A stretch of DNA of 64,000 nucleotides. It comes from Duganella alba. GTDB lineage: Bacteria > Pseudomonadota > Gammaproteobacteria > Burkholderiales > Burkholderiaceae_D. Numbering within the stretch: the first letter of the stretch is position 1; each line of letters opens with the position of its first letter. The notes beneath the pieces were generated by a model. It was not told the DNA's origin, searched no databases, and saw only the letters and a list, made by a program, of their open reading frames with translations. The stretch lies in the NCBI RefSeq assembly GCF_009674495.1, contig NZ_WKJN01000001.1, positions 1 through 64,000 on the forward strand. The letters run 5' to 3'. Positions 1 to 9,108 of this stretch are shown piece after piece. Position numbers and translations under genes: made by a program.

Positions 1-908
1 GCCCATGCGCGGCGCTGGCGGTGCAGCCGCCGGCGCAGGCGCAGGGCCCAGCCGCCGAGCCGGCCCGTGAGGCTGCTGTCGGCGCCCAGCGTACGGATGG
101 TGGCGCTGACGGCGTTCATGCTGGGCAGGCGCATGGCCAGGCTGGTGGCCGTCATCGCTTGCACCAGCGCCGTCACGGCGGCTGGCAGGTGCGGCGGGTA
201 GGGCCACTGCTCCGAGCTGGTCTGCAGGTGGGCGGCTGCCAGCGCCATGCCGTTCAGTTCGGCGAATGGCCGCTGGCCCGTCAGCAACTGGTAGAGCACT
301 ACGCCCAGCGCGTAGACGTCGCTGGGCGGCGCGGCCGGGTTTCCCGCCAGCCGTTCCGGCGCCAGGTAGGCGATCGTGCCTTGCAACTCGTCCGACAGCG
401 TGCTTTGCGTGGCCAGCGGATCGATGTGGCGCGCCAGGCCGAAGTCCAGTATCCGTACCTGGCCGGATGGCTCCAGCATCAAGTTTGATGGCTTGAGATC
501 GCCATGCACGAGTCGGGCGCGGTGGGCCTCCAGCATCGCCTCGGCGATTTGGCGCGCGATGTCGAGAGCGTCGTCGACGGCCAGCGGTCCCAGCTGCGCC
601 AGACTGCGGCCCTCGATCAGTTCCATGATGATGGCGGGAGTGTGCTGGTCGCCGTCGAGGGCGTAGATCTTGACGAAGGCGGTGTGCTTGAGCGAGGCGG
701 CGGCGCGCGCCTCGTCCAGTAGGCGATCGCGGCTGTTGGACGGGGTTTGCGCGCGCAGGCGCTTCAGGGCGACGCTGCGCTGCAGCTTGCTGTCCCACGC
801 CTCATAGACTTGGCCATAGCCGCCTTCGCCCAGCAGGCGTCGTATCTGGTATTGGACATCGCCGGGCGCTGCAGGTGCTTCCGGCCGTGTGGGGGGAATG
901 ATATCCAT
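1..908 (-). CDS. Serine/threonine protein kinase, 3' end cut by window edge
   Basis: The visible 302 residues carry a Hanks-type kinase domain. The Gly-rich loop GEGGYGQVY is near residues 27-35, the ATP lysine is in VALK at 49, and the catalytic loop HGDLKPSN, the DFGLA metal site and an APE motif follow. A basic stretch (LRLRRRLHRQRR) ends the visible part and probably precedes a membrane segment beyond the window. Start is ATG at 908; an overlapping ATG at 918 is in another frame. The catalytic loop reads HGD instead of HRD, so this is a non-RD kinase, a variant seen in bacterial kinases that usually do not rely on activation-loop phosphorylation. Substrate unknown. Upstream, 909-1088 holds no gene I can support. 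Confidence 0.9.
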   Translation of the reverse strand, partial: MDIIPPTRPEAPAAPGDVQYQIRRLLGEGGYGQVYEAWDSKLQRSVALKRLRAQTPSNSRDRLLDEARAAASLKHTAFVKIYALDGDQHTPAIIMELIEGRSLAQLGPLAVDDALDIARQIAEAMLEAHRARLVHGDLKPSNLMLEPSGQVRILDFGLARHIDPLATQSTLSDELQGTIAYLAPERLAGNPAAPPSDVYALGVVLYQLLTGQRPFAELNGMALAAAHLQTSSEQWPYPPHLPAAVTALVQAMTATSLAMRLPSMNAVSATIRTLGADSSLTGRLGGWALRLRRRLHRQRRAW

Positions 909-1088
909 ATCGCTGCATGCTTTTCGAGTACCGGTCTGCGGCCGGTGTCGCCGGGCGACGAGTTGTCTGAAAATTACTATTGAGGAAAGAGTAGCATGAA
1001 AGCAATATGGTTGATACAAGTATTTATTTAGGCAATAAATTGTTCCTGTTGTAAAACCTCTCGAAGCCCAAACGCGTGGCAAGCGAGA

Positions 1089-1550
1089 TTAGATCCCGAC
1101 GTAGGGCAATGTGGTCGTGGCCACCATGCCGACGCGGGGGCCGAACATCTCATTGGTCATCGGCAGGAAGGACGAGGTGGGGAGCGATATCTGTACCGTA
1201 ACGGTGACAGTTTGCGGCAGCCAGAAGCCGCTGCAGGATGCGCCGTTGCAGGCGATGCTGGTCGACGGCGCCACCGTGCCGAGTACCAGCTCCTTGAGTT
1301 TGTCGTCGACGATTTTCTGCGCGATGGCAAGATGCTGGCCGACCTTTTCGCTGTTTTGCATGTCCCGGGCCTCGGCCGAAGACAGATAGCGTGCTGCATC
1401 GGCGCTGGCGTTCTTCCCTATTTCATAGTCGTAGAGCAGCACGCCGACAAACACCAGGCACGTCAATAAGGTGAACAAGAACGCCAGGGTGAGCGCCAGT
1501 TCGATGGTGACGGAGCCGCGCGTCTGGCCGGAGAGATTCGCCGGATTCAT
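1089..1550 (-). CDS. TadE-like pilus assembly / pseudopilin protein
   Basis: About 153 residues. A short N-terminal segment ends in RGSVTIELALTLAFLF, followed by one hydrophobic helix and an extracytoplasmic domain, which is the layout of TadE/TadG minor pseudopilins of the Tad (Flp) pilus. The conserved Glu after the Gly-Ser is where TadE proteins are processed and oriented. I chose ATG 1550; a GTG at 1580 would add ten residues and has no better ribosome site. No other tad genes are in the window, so this could be an orphan or part of a locus further left. Two Cys in the C-terminal half (SIACNGASCSG) could form a disulphide. Confidence 0.7.
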   Translation of the reverse strand: MNPANLSGQTRGSVTIELALTLAFLFTLLTCLVFVGVLLYDYEIGKNASADAARYLSSAEARDMQNSEKVGQHLAIAQKIVDDKLKELVLGTVAPSTSIACNGASCSGFWLPQTVTVTVQISLPTSSFLPMTNEMFGPRVGMVATTTLPYVGI

Positions 1551-1674
1551 GTTGGAGGTTTCCCATGTCAGGCGACCCACTGTACGTCATCCGCGATTTG
1601 TGACGTTGCGATGGCGCAAGGCGTGGTGCGCAGGACCGGGAGGCGCCGCCGGCGCGCGTCCGGCCGCTGGAGAA

Positions 1675-1944
1675 TTACTCCTCGGTGGGCGCTTCCTCGA
1701 TGGCGATGCGCACCTGATCGGCCGGGCCCAGGTAAGCGTCGCCGCCGACCGGGCCGTCCTGATAGGTGAAATGCGCGCCGTCGCTGTCTTCCACCACCCA
1801 GATGTCGGCAATCAGCCGATCGGTGGCATCCAGCGGGTTGATCAGGTCGATCTTGCGGCGTTCGCCCGGGATCAGGTCTTTCACCGCATCCTTGGTGCGT
1901 TCGGTGGCAAGCGGGATGTAGCGGGCGGTCAAATGTTCGTTCAT
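1675..1944 (-). CDS. Small conserved-looking protein of unknown function
   Basis: 89 residues, acidic and without a signal peptide or membrane helix, so probably cytoplasmic. I do not recognise a family. The start is well supported: ATG at 1944 is preceded by a textbook AGGAGG about five bases upstream. The protein has mixed charged segments (ERTKDAVKDLIPGERRKIDL) and an acidic tail (EEAPTEE). It lies 124 bases upstream of the TadE-like gene on the same strand, so the two could be cotranscribed. The 1551-1674 interval is GC-rich and shows no gene. Confidence 0.6.
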   Translation of the reverse strand: MNEHLTARYIPLATERTKDAVKDLIPGERRKIDLINPLDATDRLIADIWVVEDSDGAHFTYQDGPVGGDAYLGPADQVRIAIEEAPTEE

Positions 1945-2097
1945 GGTTTCCTCCTGTGCGGTCCATTGTAGACGGGGTCGTCTTTCGGCGACGCGCGAAA
2001 GGCCCCGGCCGCATTGTTTTTCCTGTCACTCAGCAAGAATGACAATATAATCAGAGCCTTGCGAAAAACCGCAGGCTCTTTTTATTTATTGGAATCT

Positions 2098-4284
2098 ATG
2101 CCCACTCGGCCCCGGTTTATGTTTTCTCTGCGGTACTTGCTGATCATGCTGACCGCGATCGGATTGCTGCCGCTGGCGCTGCTGGGCGCGTGGAGCATCC
2201 ACACCGTCAGCGACTACCAGCAGCGCGACCAGGAGCGCCTGATGCTGGATCTGGCGCGCGCGGTTGCCAGCGCCGCCGATGCCGAACTGGATGGGGTCGT
2301 CTCCACCCTGACCAGCCTTGGCCATGCGCCGGCCCTGGATGACGGCGACCTGCGCGGCTTTTACGATGCCGCCCGCGCCTTGGCCAAGGCCCAGCCGGAC
2401 TGGCTGGGCGTGATCCTGACCGACCACACCGGCAAAATCCTGCTGCGCACAATGGATGCATACGGCGCGCCGCCCGCGCCGGTCGCCGATCCCGCCAGCC
2501 TGCAGGAAGCGTTGACCACACGCCGCCCCATCGCCGGACGCATCGCCCGTGGCGCCGGCGGGCGTTCCGCCTTCCCGGTACGCGTGCCGGTGATGGCGGC
2601 GGACGGCAAACTGTACACGCTGACGGCGGTGATCCGCCCGGACCGCATGCTGCGGCTGATCGAGCGTCAGCAAGTGCCGGGCGGCTCGGTGACCACCATC
2701 CGCGACAGCGCGCTGGCCGTGGTGGCCCGCTCGCAAAACCAGGACCGCACCGTGGGCCTGCCGCCGAGCCCGTCGCTGGCGGAGCTGATGCGCGCCACCG
2801 GCGCCGAAGGCACCGGCCTGGCGCGCACGCGCGAAGGGCAGGACATGGCCACCGCCTACACCACCTTGTCGCATTACGGCTGGGCGGCGGTGGTCGGGCG
2901 GCCGGCCGAGCAGCATCACGCCGTGTTCCAGAGCCTGGGCGTGTACGGCGCCGGCATCCTGGTGTCGCTGCTGCTGTGTATTGGCCTGGCGTCGCTGCTG
3001 TCGCGGCGCCTGGTGGCGGCGATCAAGGCCCTGCAGCAGGGCGCCGCCGCGCTGGGCACCGGCGCGCCGCTGGTGCTGGCGCCATCGTCCATCCGCGAAA
3101 TCGCCGACATCGGCAAGGGCCTGGAGCAGGCCGACCGCCAGCGCGCCGCGCAGGAGCGCGAGCGCAAGCTGCTGCTCGATTCGCTCAACCAGGCGCTGGA
3201 CGAAGCCAACCAGGCCGGCCGCGCCAAGGATGAATTCCTGGCGGTGCTGGGGCACGAATTGCGCAATCCCCTCAGTCCCATCGTCACCTCGCTGGACCTG
3301 CTGGACCGCCGCGACGAGCAGGCCAGCCGCAAGGAACGCACCATGATGCGGCGTCAGGTCAACCATCTGCGCCGGCTGGTGGATGATTTGCTGGATGTCT
3401 CGCGCATCACGTCCGGAAAATTCCGCATCGACGCGCAAGCGGTCAATCTGGCCGAGGTGGTGCGGCATGCCGTGGCCGCGGAGCCCGATCAGCCGCTGAC
3501 CTTGTCGGCGCCGGAGGCGGTATGGGTGGACGGCGACGACAGCCGCCTGACGCAGGTGCTCAACAACCTGCTGTCCAACGCCGCGCGTTTCGGCAGTAGC
3601 GCCACCGAGGTGCGGCTGTCCAAGGACGCTACCCACGCGCGGCTGGAAGTCATCGACAACGGCATCGGCATGAGCGAAGAGCTGCTGGCGCGCGTGTTTG
3701 AACCTTTCCAGCAGGCGCCGCAATCGCTGGCGCGGCGCACCGGCGGCCTTGGACTGGGCCTGGCGATCGTGCGCAAGATCGTTGAACTGCACGGCGGCCA
3801 GGTCACGGCCGCCAGCGCCGGCGCGGGGCAGGGCAGCCACTTCACCGTGACGCTGCCGCTGGTGACGCCACCCGCCGTCGCGCCATCGCTGCCGGGACAC
3901 GCCGGTGCGGGCGGTCTGCGCGTGCTGCTGGTGGACGACAATATCGACGCCGCCGCCACCGGCTCGGCGCTGCTGGAGCTGATGGGCCACCAGGTCCGCG
4001 TCGCCCACACCGGCGCCGCCGCGCTGGAAGCCTTGCGCCAGCAGACGCCCGACGTCGCCATTCTCGATATCGGTCTGCCGGACATGGACGGCTACACGCT
4101 GGCTGGCGCCATGCGCCGCCAACTGGCGGGCACGCCGCTGCGGCTGGTGGCGCTGACCGGCTACGGCCAGAAAGAAGACGTGGAGCGCGCCTACGCGGCC
4201 GACTTCAATCTGCACCTGACCAAGCCGGCCACGCTGGCCGATCTGCAGCTTGCCACCGCACCGCTGGAGCCGGCGGCTATTTAA
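2098..4284 (+). CDS. Membrane hybrid sensor histidine kinase with C-terminal receiver
   Basis: About 728 residues. A first membrane helix (residues 9-31), a periplasmic region of about 250 residues that looks like a dCache-type sensor, and a second helix near 280-300 are followed by HisKA with phospho-accepting His386 in LGHELRNPLSP. Next come an HATPase domain (DNGIGM, GGLGLGL boxes) and a receiver with phospho-acceptor Asp657 in AILDIGLPDMDGY. It has no DNA-binding output, so the signal probably goes to a separate phosphotransfer protein or regulator. Start is ATG 2098; an in-frame ATG at 2119 is also possible, and a TTG at 2014 would add an unlikely leader. Its 3' end overlaps the convergent GH43 gene by 8 bases. 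Confidence 0.88.
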   Translation: MPTRPRFMFSLRYLLIMLTAIGLLPLALLGAWSIHTVSDYQQRDQERLMLDLARAVASAADAELDGVVSTLTSLGHAPALDDGDLRGFYDAARALAKAQPDWLGVILTDHTGKILLRTMDAYGAPPAPVADPASLQEALTTRRPIAGRIARGAGGRSAFPVRVPVMAADGKLYTLTAVIRPDRMLRLIERQQVPGGSVTTIRDSALAVVARSQNQDRTVGLPPSPSLAELMRATGAEGTGLARTREGQDMATAYTTLSHYGWAAVVGRPAEQHHAVFQSLGVYGAGILVSLLLCIGLASLLSRRLVAAIKALQQGAAALGTGAPLVLAPSSIREIADIGKGLEQADRQRAAQERERKLLLDSLNQALDEANQAGRAKDEFLAVLGHELRNPLSPIVTSLDLLDRRDEQASRKERTMMRRQVNHLRRLVDDLLDVSRITSGKFRIDAQAVNLAEVVRHAVAAEPDQPLTLSAPEAVWVDGDDSRLTQVLNNLLSNAARFGSSATEVRLSKDATHARLEVIDNGIGMSEELLARVFEPFQQAPQSLARRTGGLGLGLAIVRKIVELHGGQVTAASAGAGQGSHFTVTLPLVTPPAVAPSLPGHAGAGGLRVLLVDDNIDAAATGSALLELMGHQVRVAHTGAAALEALRQQTPDVAILDIGLPDMDGYTLAGAMRRQLAGTPLRLVALTGYGQKEDVERAYAADFNLHLTKPATLADLQLATAPLEPAAI

Positions 4285-6307
4285 CCAGCGTCCAGGTGAA
4301 GCGCACGCCGTCCTTGCCATCCGGCGCCGGGCCGGGACTGTCGGCCTTGACGGCGCCGCTTTGCGGATCGATGCGCAGGAAGCGGTTGGTCGCCAGGGAC
4401 ATCAACAGCAGTTCGCCGGTCGGCGTCTCCATCCACTGGAAGTTTTGGGCGACGCCGGGGCGCACCTGCTGGAACGAGACGCTGCCGTCCGGCGCCACGG
4501 TCACGTAACTCGGGCCGGCTTGCAGGGCGATGCGGCCGTAGCCCATATCGAGCACGGTGGTCGGCGTCTGCAGGCCGGCGCTGGCGCCGAGGCGGATCTG
4601 CTGGCCGTAAGGAATGGGCCGCATCAGGCCGCGCGGATTGGGCTGGACGATGTCGATGCTGGCGAAATCCGCCATGCCGCCATTCTGGTTGCCGGTGTTG
4701 TAGGCGAACAGTGCGTAGCGCACGCCCTGGAAGGTGGTCAGCTGGAAGATCATGGTGAACTCGTCGCCGATGCCCTGGAAGCGCTGGCCGTCAAGCGAAT
4801 AGCTGAAGCGCGCCTTCTCGGTCAGGAAGTCGCAGTCGGCACGCAGCCACACTTTGGCGGTATCAATGGCGACGCGCGTTGCTTGATTGCGCGCCTGATC
4901 GAACAACACCAGCGACAGCTTGCCGCCTTGCTTCTCGACGCCCAGCGTGGCGTAGGGCAGGTTGAGCAGCCCCAGGCCGGCGACATCATTCTCCAGCAGG
5001 CGCGATGCGTCCAGCGCCACGGTCGGCGTCGATGCCGGCCCGATGGCGCGCTGGGTCAGCGTGTTGCGCGCCTCCCAGAACGAGGCTGCCGACAAGGCGT
5101 GCAGGCGCAGGAAGCCGGGCCGCTCCGTCAAGGACCACTTATCGTCCACCGGCGCATGGTTCCACTGCCAGATCGGCTTCAGCACAGGCTCGGCAAAGTC
5201 GTCGCTGCGTACGAACGGCGTTTTGACCTGCTGCGCTTCGGCGGCGCGCGGTTTGACCCAGGTGCGCGGATTGCGTCCCAGGTTGCCGGGCAGGCCGAAA
5301 TACGGCCAGCCGTCCTGCCACGTCACCGGCGCAAGACTGAGCAGGCGGCCGACCGAGTTATAGTCCATCATAGAGAAGCCCCACCATTCGCCTGCCTCGG
5401 TCAGCACGATGCCGCCCTGGTGCATGGCGGTGGCGTCGGGCGAGGCGGGATTCGGCGGCGTCACCTCGAACGGATACTGCTTGTTCTTCAGCCGGTAGCC
5501 GCCCACCATGCCGAAGCCTTCGTCCTTGCTGATCGCCTGGTTGACTTCATACGGCCCGAAGATGGAACTGGCGCGCGCCGCCGGCATGCGGAAGCCGCCG
5601 GCGTAATTCGCGCTCAGGATGTAGTAACGGCCGCCGATTTTGTAAATATGCGCACCTTCGCCCATGCCGTCGATTTTTGAGAACAGCACATGCTCCGTGT
5701 CCGGCACGATGTCGAGCAGGTCGTCGGTGAGCTGGGCGATGTGCATGTCCTGATGGCCCCACACCGCGTAAGCCTTGCCGTCGTCATCGAACAGCACCGA
5801 CAGGTCGTGCAGGCTGCGCTTCATCTCCCAATGCGTCCAGGGGCCGCGCGGATTGATGGCGGAGTAGATCTGCGTGCCGCGTCCATTCACATTGCTGAAG
5901 ATGTAGAACACCCCGTTGCGGAAGCGCAGGCTCGGCGCCCAGATGCCCTGGCCGTAGATGTTCTTGCCGTCCTCCAGCCGGTAGGCCGGGCCGAAGTCCA
6001 GCCGTTCGGCGGCGTAGCCGAGGAACTCCCAGTTGACCAGGTCCCTGGAGCGCAGCACAGGCAGGCCGGGCATCGCGTGCATGGTGGTGCCGGTGAGGTA
6101 GAACCAGTCGTTCACCCGGATGATGTCGGGATCGGAGAATTCGTCGTAGAACAGGGGATTGGTGAAGGTGCCGTTGCCGTTGTCCGGCGTCCAGGTCCGG
6201 CGTGACAGCTCGGTGCGCGGTTCCGGTTGCGCGCCGGCCGGCGGTACGGGTGCGGCCAGCATGATCAGTACCGTCAGCGTTGACGCGGCAAACATGGCAT
6301 TCTTCAT
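4277..6307 (-). CDS. Exported glycoside hydrolase family 43 protein
   Basis: 676 residues with a signal peptide ending near PPAGAQ. The N-terminal five-bladed propeller has the expected GH43 acids: DPD in FSDPDIIRVNDWFYL (general base), an Asp in SVLFDDDGKAYAVWG, and the acid Glu in GMGEGAHIYKIGGRYY. A beta-sandwich typical of larger GH43 enzymes follows (about 365-560). The last 110 residues contain repeated hydrophobic-turn units resembling a fascin-like or ricin-like beta-trefoil, which may bind sugar. Likely activity is beta-xylosidase or alpha-L-arabinofuranosidase; the exact substrate cannot be read from sequence. The ATG follows CAGGGGAA and lies 15 bases after the GH2 stop, so the two genes form one operon. 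Confidence 0.88.
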   Translation of the reverse strand: MKNAMFAASTLTVLIMLAAPVPPAGAQPEPRTELSRRTWTPDNGNGTFTNPLFYDEFSDPDIIRVNDWFYLTGTTMHAMPGLPVLRSRDLVNWEFLGYAAERLDFGPAYRLEDGKNIYGQGIWAPSLRFRNGVFYIFSNVNGRGTQIYSAINPRGPWTHWEMKRSLHDLSVLFDDDGKAYAVWGHQDMHIAQLTDDLLDIVPDTEHVLFSKIDGMGEGAHIYKIGGRYYILSANYAGGFRMPAARASSIFGPYEVNQAISKDEGFGMVGGYRLKNKQYPFEVTPPNPASPDATAMHQGGIVLTEAGEWWGFSMMDYNSVGRLLSLAPVTWQDGWPYFGLPGNLGRNPRTWVKPRAAEAQQVKTPFVRSDDFAEPVLKPIWQWNHAPVDDKWSLTERPGFLRLHALSAASFWEARNTLTQRAIGPASTPTVALDASRLLENDVAGLGLLNLPYATLGVEKQGGKLSLVLFDQARNQATRVAIDTAKVWLRADCDFLTEKARFSYSLDGQRFQGIGDEFTMIFQLTTFQGVRYALFAYNTGNQNGGMADFASIDIVQPNPRGLMRPIPYGQQIRLGASAGLQTPTTVLDMGYGRIALQAGPSYVTVAPDGSVSFQQVRPGVAQNFQWMETPTGELLLMSLATNRFLRIDPQSGAVKADSPGPAPDGKDGVRFTWTLVK

Positions 6308-6322
6308 CGATTCCCCTGTTTT

Positions 6323-8992
6323 TTATTTGCTGCGCAATTGTACCTCCGTGCCGCGCAGACCTTCCGCACTGGCGCGCACCGTGATGGCGCCGCGTTGTCC
6401 CGGCCTGGCGCGGACGATGGCCAGCACCAGGCCATTGAACGCCGCGCGCTCCGGTGATTTGAAGGATTCGAGATTGGTCGGATCACCGTTGTCGGTCGCT
6501 ACCAGCTCGCCCGGACCTTCGACCGTGAAGCGGATGCGCTGGTCGGCGCGTGGCGCGGTGGTGCCGCCGGCGTCGGTCACGCGCACGGTGATGAAGGACA
6601 GATCCTGGCCGTCGGCGGCGATGGTGCTGCGGTCGGCCTTCGCTTCCAGTACGGCCGGCGCCTGCGCGGTTTTCACCGAGGAGCGCGCCCACTCCTTGCC
6701 GTCCTTGTAGGCGACCACGCTGATTTCTCCCGGCTCGTAGACCACGTAGTCCCAGCGCAGGCGGTATTCATACGGCGCCTTCTTGCGCCGTCCCTGCGAC
6801 TTGCCGTTGACGAACAGCTCGGCCTCGTCGCCGGAAGTGAACAGGTGCACCGGCGTGACTTCGCCGACGCGTTCCGGCCAGGTCCAATGCGGCAGCAGAT
6901 GTGCGATCGGCAGGTCAGGACGCCAGCGCGACTGGTACAGGTAGTAGCGGTCTTTCGGGAAGCCGGCCAGGTCGACGATGCCGGAGTAGGAACTGCGCGC
7001 GCCGTAGTAGGGCGTTGGCTCGCCAAGGTAGTCGAAGCCGGTCCACACAAATTCGCCAGCCACATAAGGGTTCTGGTCCTGCGCCGCCCACGAACGGTCG
7101 GCCGAGCTGCCGAAATCGGCGGCGAACAATTCATAGGCGCTCACCTGCTGGCGTTTCGGATCGCCGCCCGCGCCAGGCCGCACCGGCGCGCTGATCACGC
7201 CCGGCACCGGGAACTGGTATTCGCCACGGCTGCTCAACGCCGACGCGCTTTCGGTCGACAGGATCATCTTGTCCGGGAACCGCTGGTGGAAATTGGGGAA
7301 CTGGCCGGGCAGGCTGCGGATGCCGGCACCCTGGTAATTCAGGCTGATGACGTCGACCGTGGCTGGCAAGGGCATGTCGGCCTTGGCGTAGTTCATGGCG
7401 CCGGTGACCGGCCGCGTGGGATCTTCTTCGTGGGCGATGCTCACCAGCTTGCGGCCGATGGCCGCGCCGGCGTCGCCGGTGTACTGCTCGCCGACCTCGT
7501 TCCCCACGCTCCACATGATGATCGACGGGTGGTTGCGGTCGCGCCGCAGCATGGCGCGCAAGTCCTGCTCGTGCCAGTCGGGAAAAATCAGATGGAAGTC
7601 CAGCGGCGTCTTCTTGCGTTCCCACGAGTCGAACACCTCGTCCATCACCAGGATGCCCATGCGGTCGGTCAGTTCCAGCAGTTCCGGCGAGGGCGGGTTG
7701 TGACTCATGCGTACGGCGTTGGCCCCCATCTCCTGCAGGATCTGCAACTGGCGTTCGGCGGCGCGCACGTTGAAGGCGGCGCCCAGCGCGCCCAGGTCGT
7801 GGTGGTTGTTGACGCCATTGATCATGATCTTCTCGCCGTTGACGAACAGGCCTTCGTTCGCATCGAAGCGCAGCGAGCGGATGCCGAACGGCGTCTCCTG
7901 GCTGTCCACCACCTTGCCGTTGCGGCTGACAGTGGTGACGGCGAGGTAGCGGTTCGGCCGTTGTTGCGGCAGCGGTCCCCACAGGCGCGGTTGTGCGACG
8001 CGCGCGGATGCGTTGACGGTGGCGCTGCCGCGCGCATCCACGCTCACGCGCTGTGCCGGCAGGGTGGCGACTGCGGCGCCGGTGCGCTTGCCGTTGTCGT
8101 CCAATGCGTACAGCTGCGTGCTGACGTCCAGCGTGGCCGCGTCCTTGCCATCGTTGTCGACGGTGACCGCCAGTGCCACCTGCGCCGCTTCGCGCGACAC
8201 CTGCGGCGTGCGCACCACCGTTCCCCAATGCGCCACATGCACAGGATCTGCGACCGTCAGCCACACATTGCGGTACAGGCCCGCGCCCGGATACCAGCGT
8301 GCGGATTCGGCCGGATTATCGAGGCGGATCGCCAACTGGTTCACGCTGCCCGGCGTGGCGTATGGCGTCAGGTCGAGGCGAAAGGAGTTGTAGCCGTAAG
8401 GCCAGCCGCCCACCAGGCGGCCGTTGAGCCATACGCTGGCGTGCGACATGGCGCCGTCGATGTCGAGGAAGATGGACTTGCCCTTGTCGCGCGCCGGAAT
8501 GTCCAGCTTCTTGCGATACCAGGCCGCCCCCCAGGTTTGCAGCCGTCCCATGCCGCCGTATGGACCGGTGGCGAGGAAGGGCCCTTCGATGGCCCAGTCG
8601 TGCGGCAGCGTCACCGCGCGCCAATCGTGTTCGTCGAAGTCGGCGCGCAGCAGCGGCGGGGAGACGGTGGGATCGGCGGCGGGGCGTTGCGCGCGCTGGG
8701 CCGGATTCGCCACCAAGGGGTTACCGCTCGGGAGTATCCATGGCTTGAGCAGTCCCTCGGCCGAGCGCTGGACTTTTTCCGCCTCGTCGGGACGGGCGTC
8801 GGCCACCTTGCCGTCGGCGCTTTGCTTGATTTCTGGCCGCACATCGTATTGCAACCGGGCTGCGTAGCCTTGCGGATCGCCGCGCTGGAAACGCCAGCCG
8901 TCGTTGATGGACTGGCGTTCGGCGGCGAGCGCGAAGAGCGGCAGCAGGGCGGCCAGGGTCAAACCGGCGCCGCGGTAACGATGCGTATTCAA
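6323..8992 (-). CDS. Exported GH2 beta-galactosidase
   Basis: 889 residues from a TTG start at 8992. That start is chosen because AAGGAG sits six bases upstream and because it places a clean signal peptide (LTLAALLPLFALA) at the N-terminus. Domains: sugar-binding jelly roll (GPYGGMGRLQTWGAAWYRK), immunoglobulin-like domain, TIM barrel, then C-terminal Ig/Big-like domains. Catalytic acids are visible: acid/base Glu499 in WSVGNEVGEQ and nucleophile Glu581 in LSTESAS. The protein should release terminal beta-galactose (or another GH2 sugar) from oligosaccharides in the periplasm or outside the cell. It is the first gene of the GH2-GH43 operon, divergent from a LacI-type regulator with two operator-like palindromes between them. 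Confidence 0.9.
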   Translation of the reverse strand: MNTHRYRGAGLTLAALLPLFALAAERQSINDGWRFQRGDPQGYAARLQYDVRPEIKQSADGKVADARPDEAEKVQRSAEGLLKPWILPSGNPLVANPAQRAQRPAADPTVSPPLLRADFDEHDWRAVTLPHDWAIEGPFLATGPYGGMGRLQTWGAAWYRKKLDIPARDKGKSIFLDIDGAMSHASVWLNGRLVGGWPYGYNSFRLDLTPYATPGSVNQLAIRLDNPAESARWYPGAGLYRNVWLTVADPVHVAHWGTVVRTPQVSREAAQVALAVTVDNDGKDAATLDVSTQLYALDDNGKRTGAAVATLPAQRVSVDARGSATVNASARVAQPRLWGPLPQQRPNRYLAVTTVSRNGKVVDSQETPFGIRSLRFDANEGLFVNGEKIMINGVNNHHDLGALGAAFNVRAAERQLQILQEMGANAVRMSHNPPSPELLELTDRMGILVMDEVFDSWERKKTPLDFHLIFPDWHEQDLRAMLRRDRNHPSIIMWSVGNEVGEQYTGDAGAAIGRKLVSIAHEEDPTRPVTGAMNYAKADMPLPATVDVISLNYQGAGIRSLPGQFPNFHQRFPDKMILSTESASALSSRGEYQFPVPGVISAPVRPGAGGDPKRQQVSAYELFAADFGSSADRSWAAQDQNPYVAGEFVWTGFDYLGEPTPYYGARSSYSGIVDLAGFPKDRYYLYQSRWRPDLPIAHLLPHWTWPERVGEVTPVHLFTSGDEAELFVNGKSQGRRKKAPYEYRLRWDYVVYEPGEISVVAYKDGKEWARSSVKTAQAPAVLEAKADRSTIAADGQDLSFITVRVTDAGGTTAPRADQRIRFTVEGPGELVATDNGDPTNLESFKSPERAAFNGLVLAIVRARPGQRGAITVRASAEGLRGTEVQLRSK

Positions 8993-9018
8993 GGTGTCTC
9001 CTTCGTTTTTATGGCTTA

Positions 9019-9032
9019 TGGTTGCGCAATCA
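9019..9032. promoter_or_regulatory. LacI-family operator 1 (near-perfect CG-centred palindrome)
   Basis: The 14 bases TGGTTGCGCAATCA form a palindrome matching at 12 of 14 positions around a central CG, the classic geometry of LacI/GalR family operators. It lies 27 bases upstream of the TTG start of the beta-galactosidase gene, where bound repressor would block transcription of the GH2-GH43 operon. A second site of the same pattern lies 59 bp away. Confidence 0.6.
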
Positions 9033-9077
9033 TTTTGGAGTGTAGGTAGTTGTGAGCGGGATGTCAATTGGATAGAA

Positions 9078-9091
9078 TGATTACGCTATCA
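9078..9091. promoter_or_regulatory. LacI-family operator 2
   Basis: TGATTACGCTATCA has the arms TGAT/ATCA around a central CG and fits the shared pattern TGRTTNCGCNATCA with operator 1. It ends 17 bases before the regulator ATG at 9109, so it is placed for autoregulation. Centre-to-centre distance to operator 1 is 59 bp, which would allow looping by a multimer. Confidence 0.6.
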
Positions 9092-9108
9092 ACATTACGA
9101 AAGAAACG

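Noticed and set aside
2086..4320. Minus-strand open frame of 744 codons opposite the first hybrid kinase
   Set aside because: Antisense shadow; the plus-strand kinase has complete HisKA, HATPase and receiver motifs.
6845..9049. Long plus-strand open frame of 734 codons across the GH2 gene
   Set aside because: It is exactly antisense to the beta-galactosidase gene, has Arg/His/Gln-rich composition typical of GC-rich shadows, and shows no domain.
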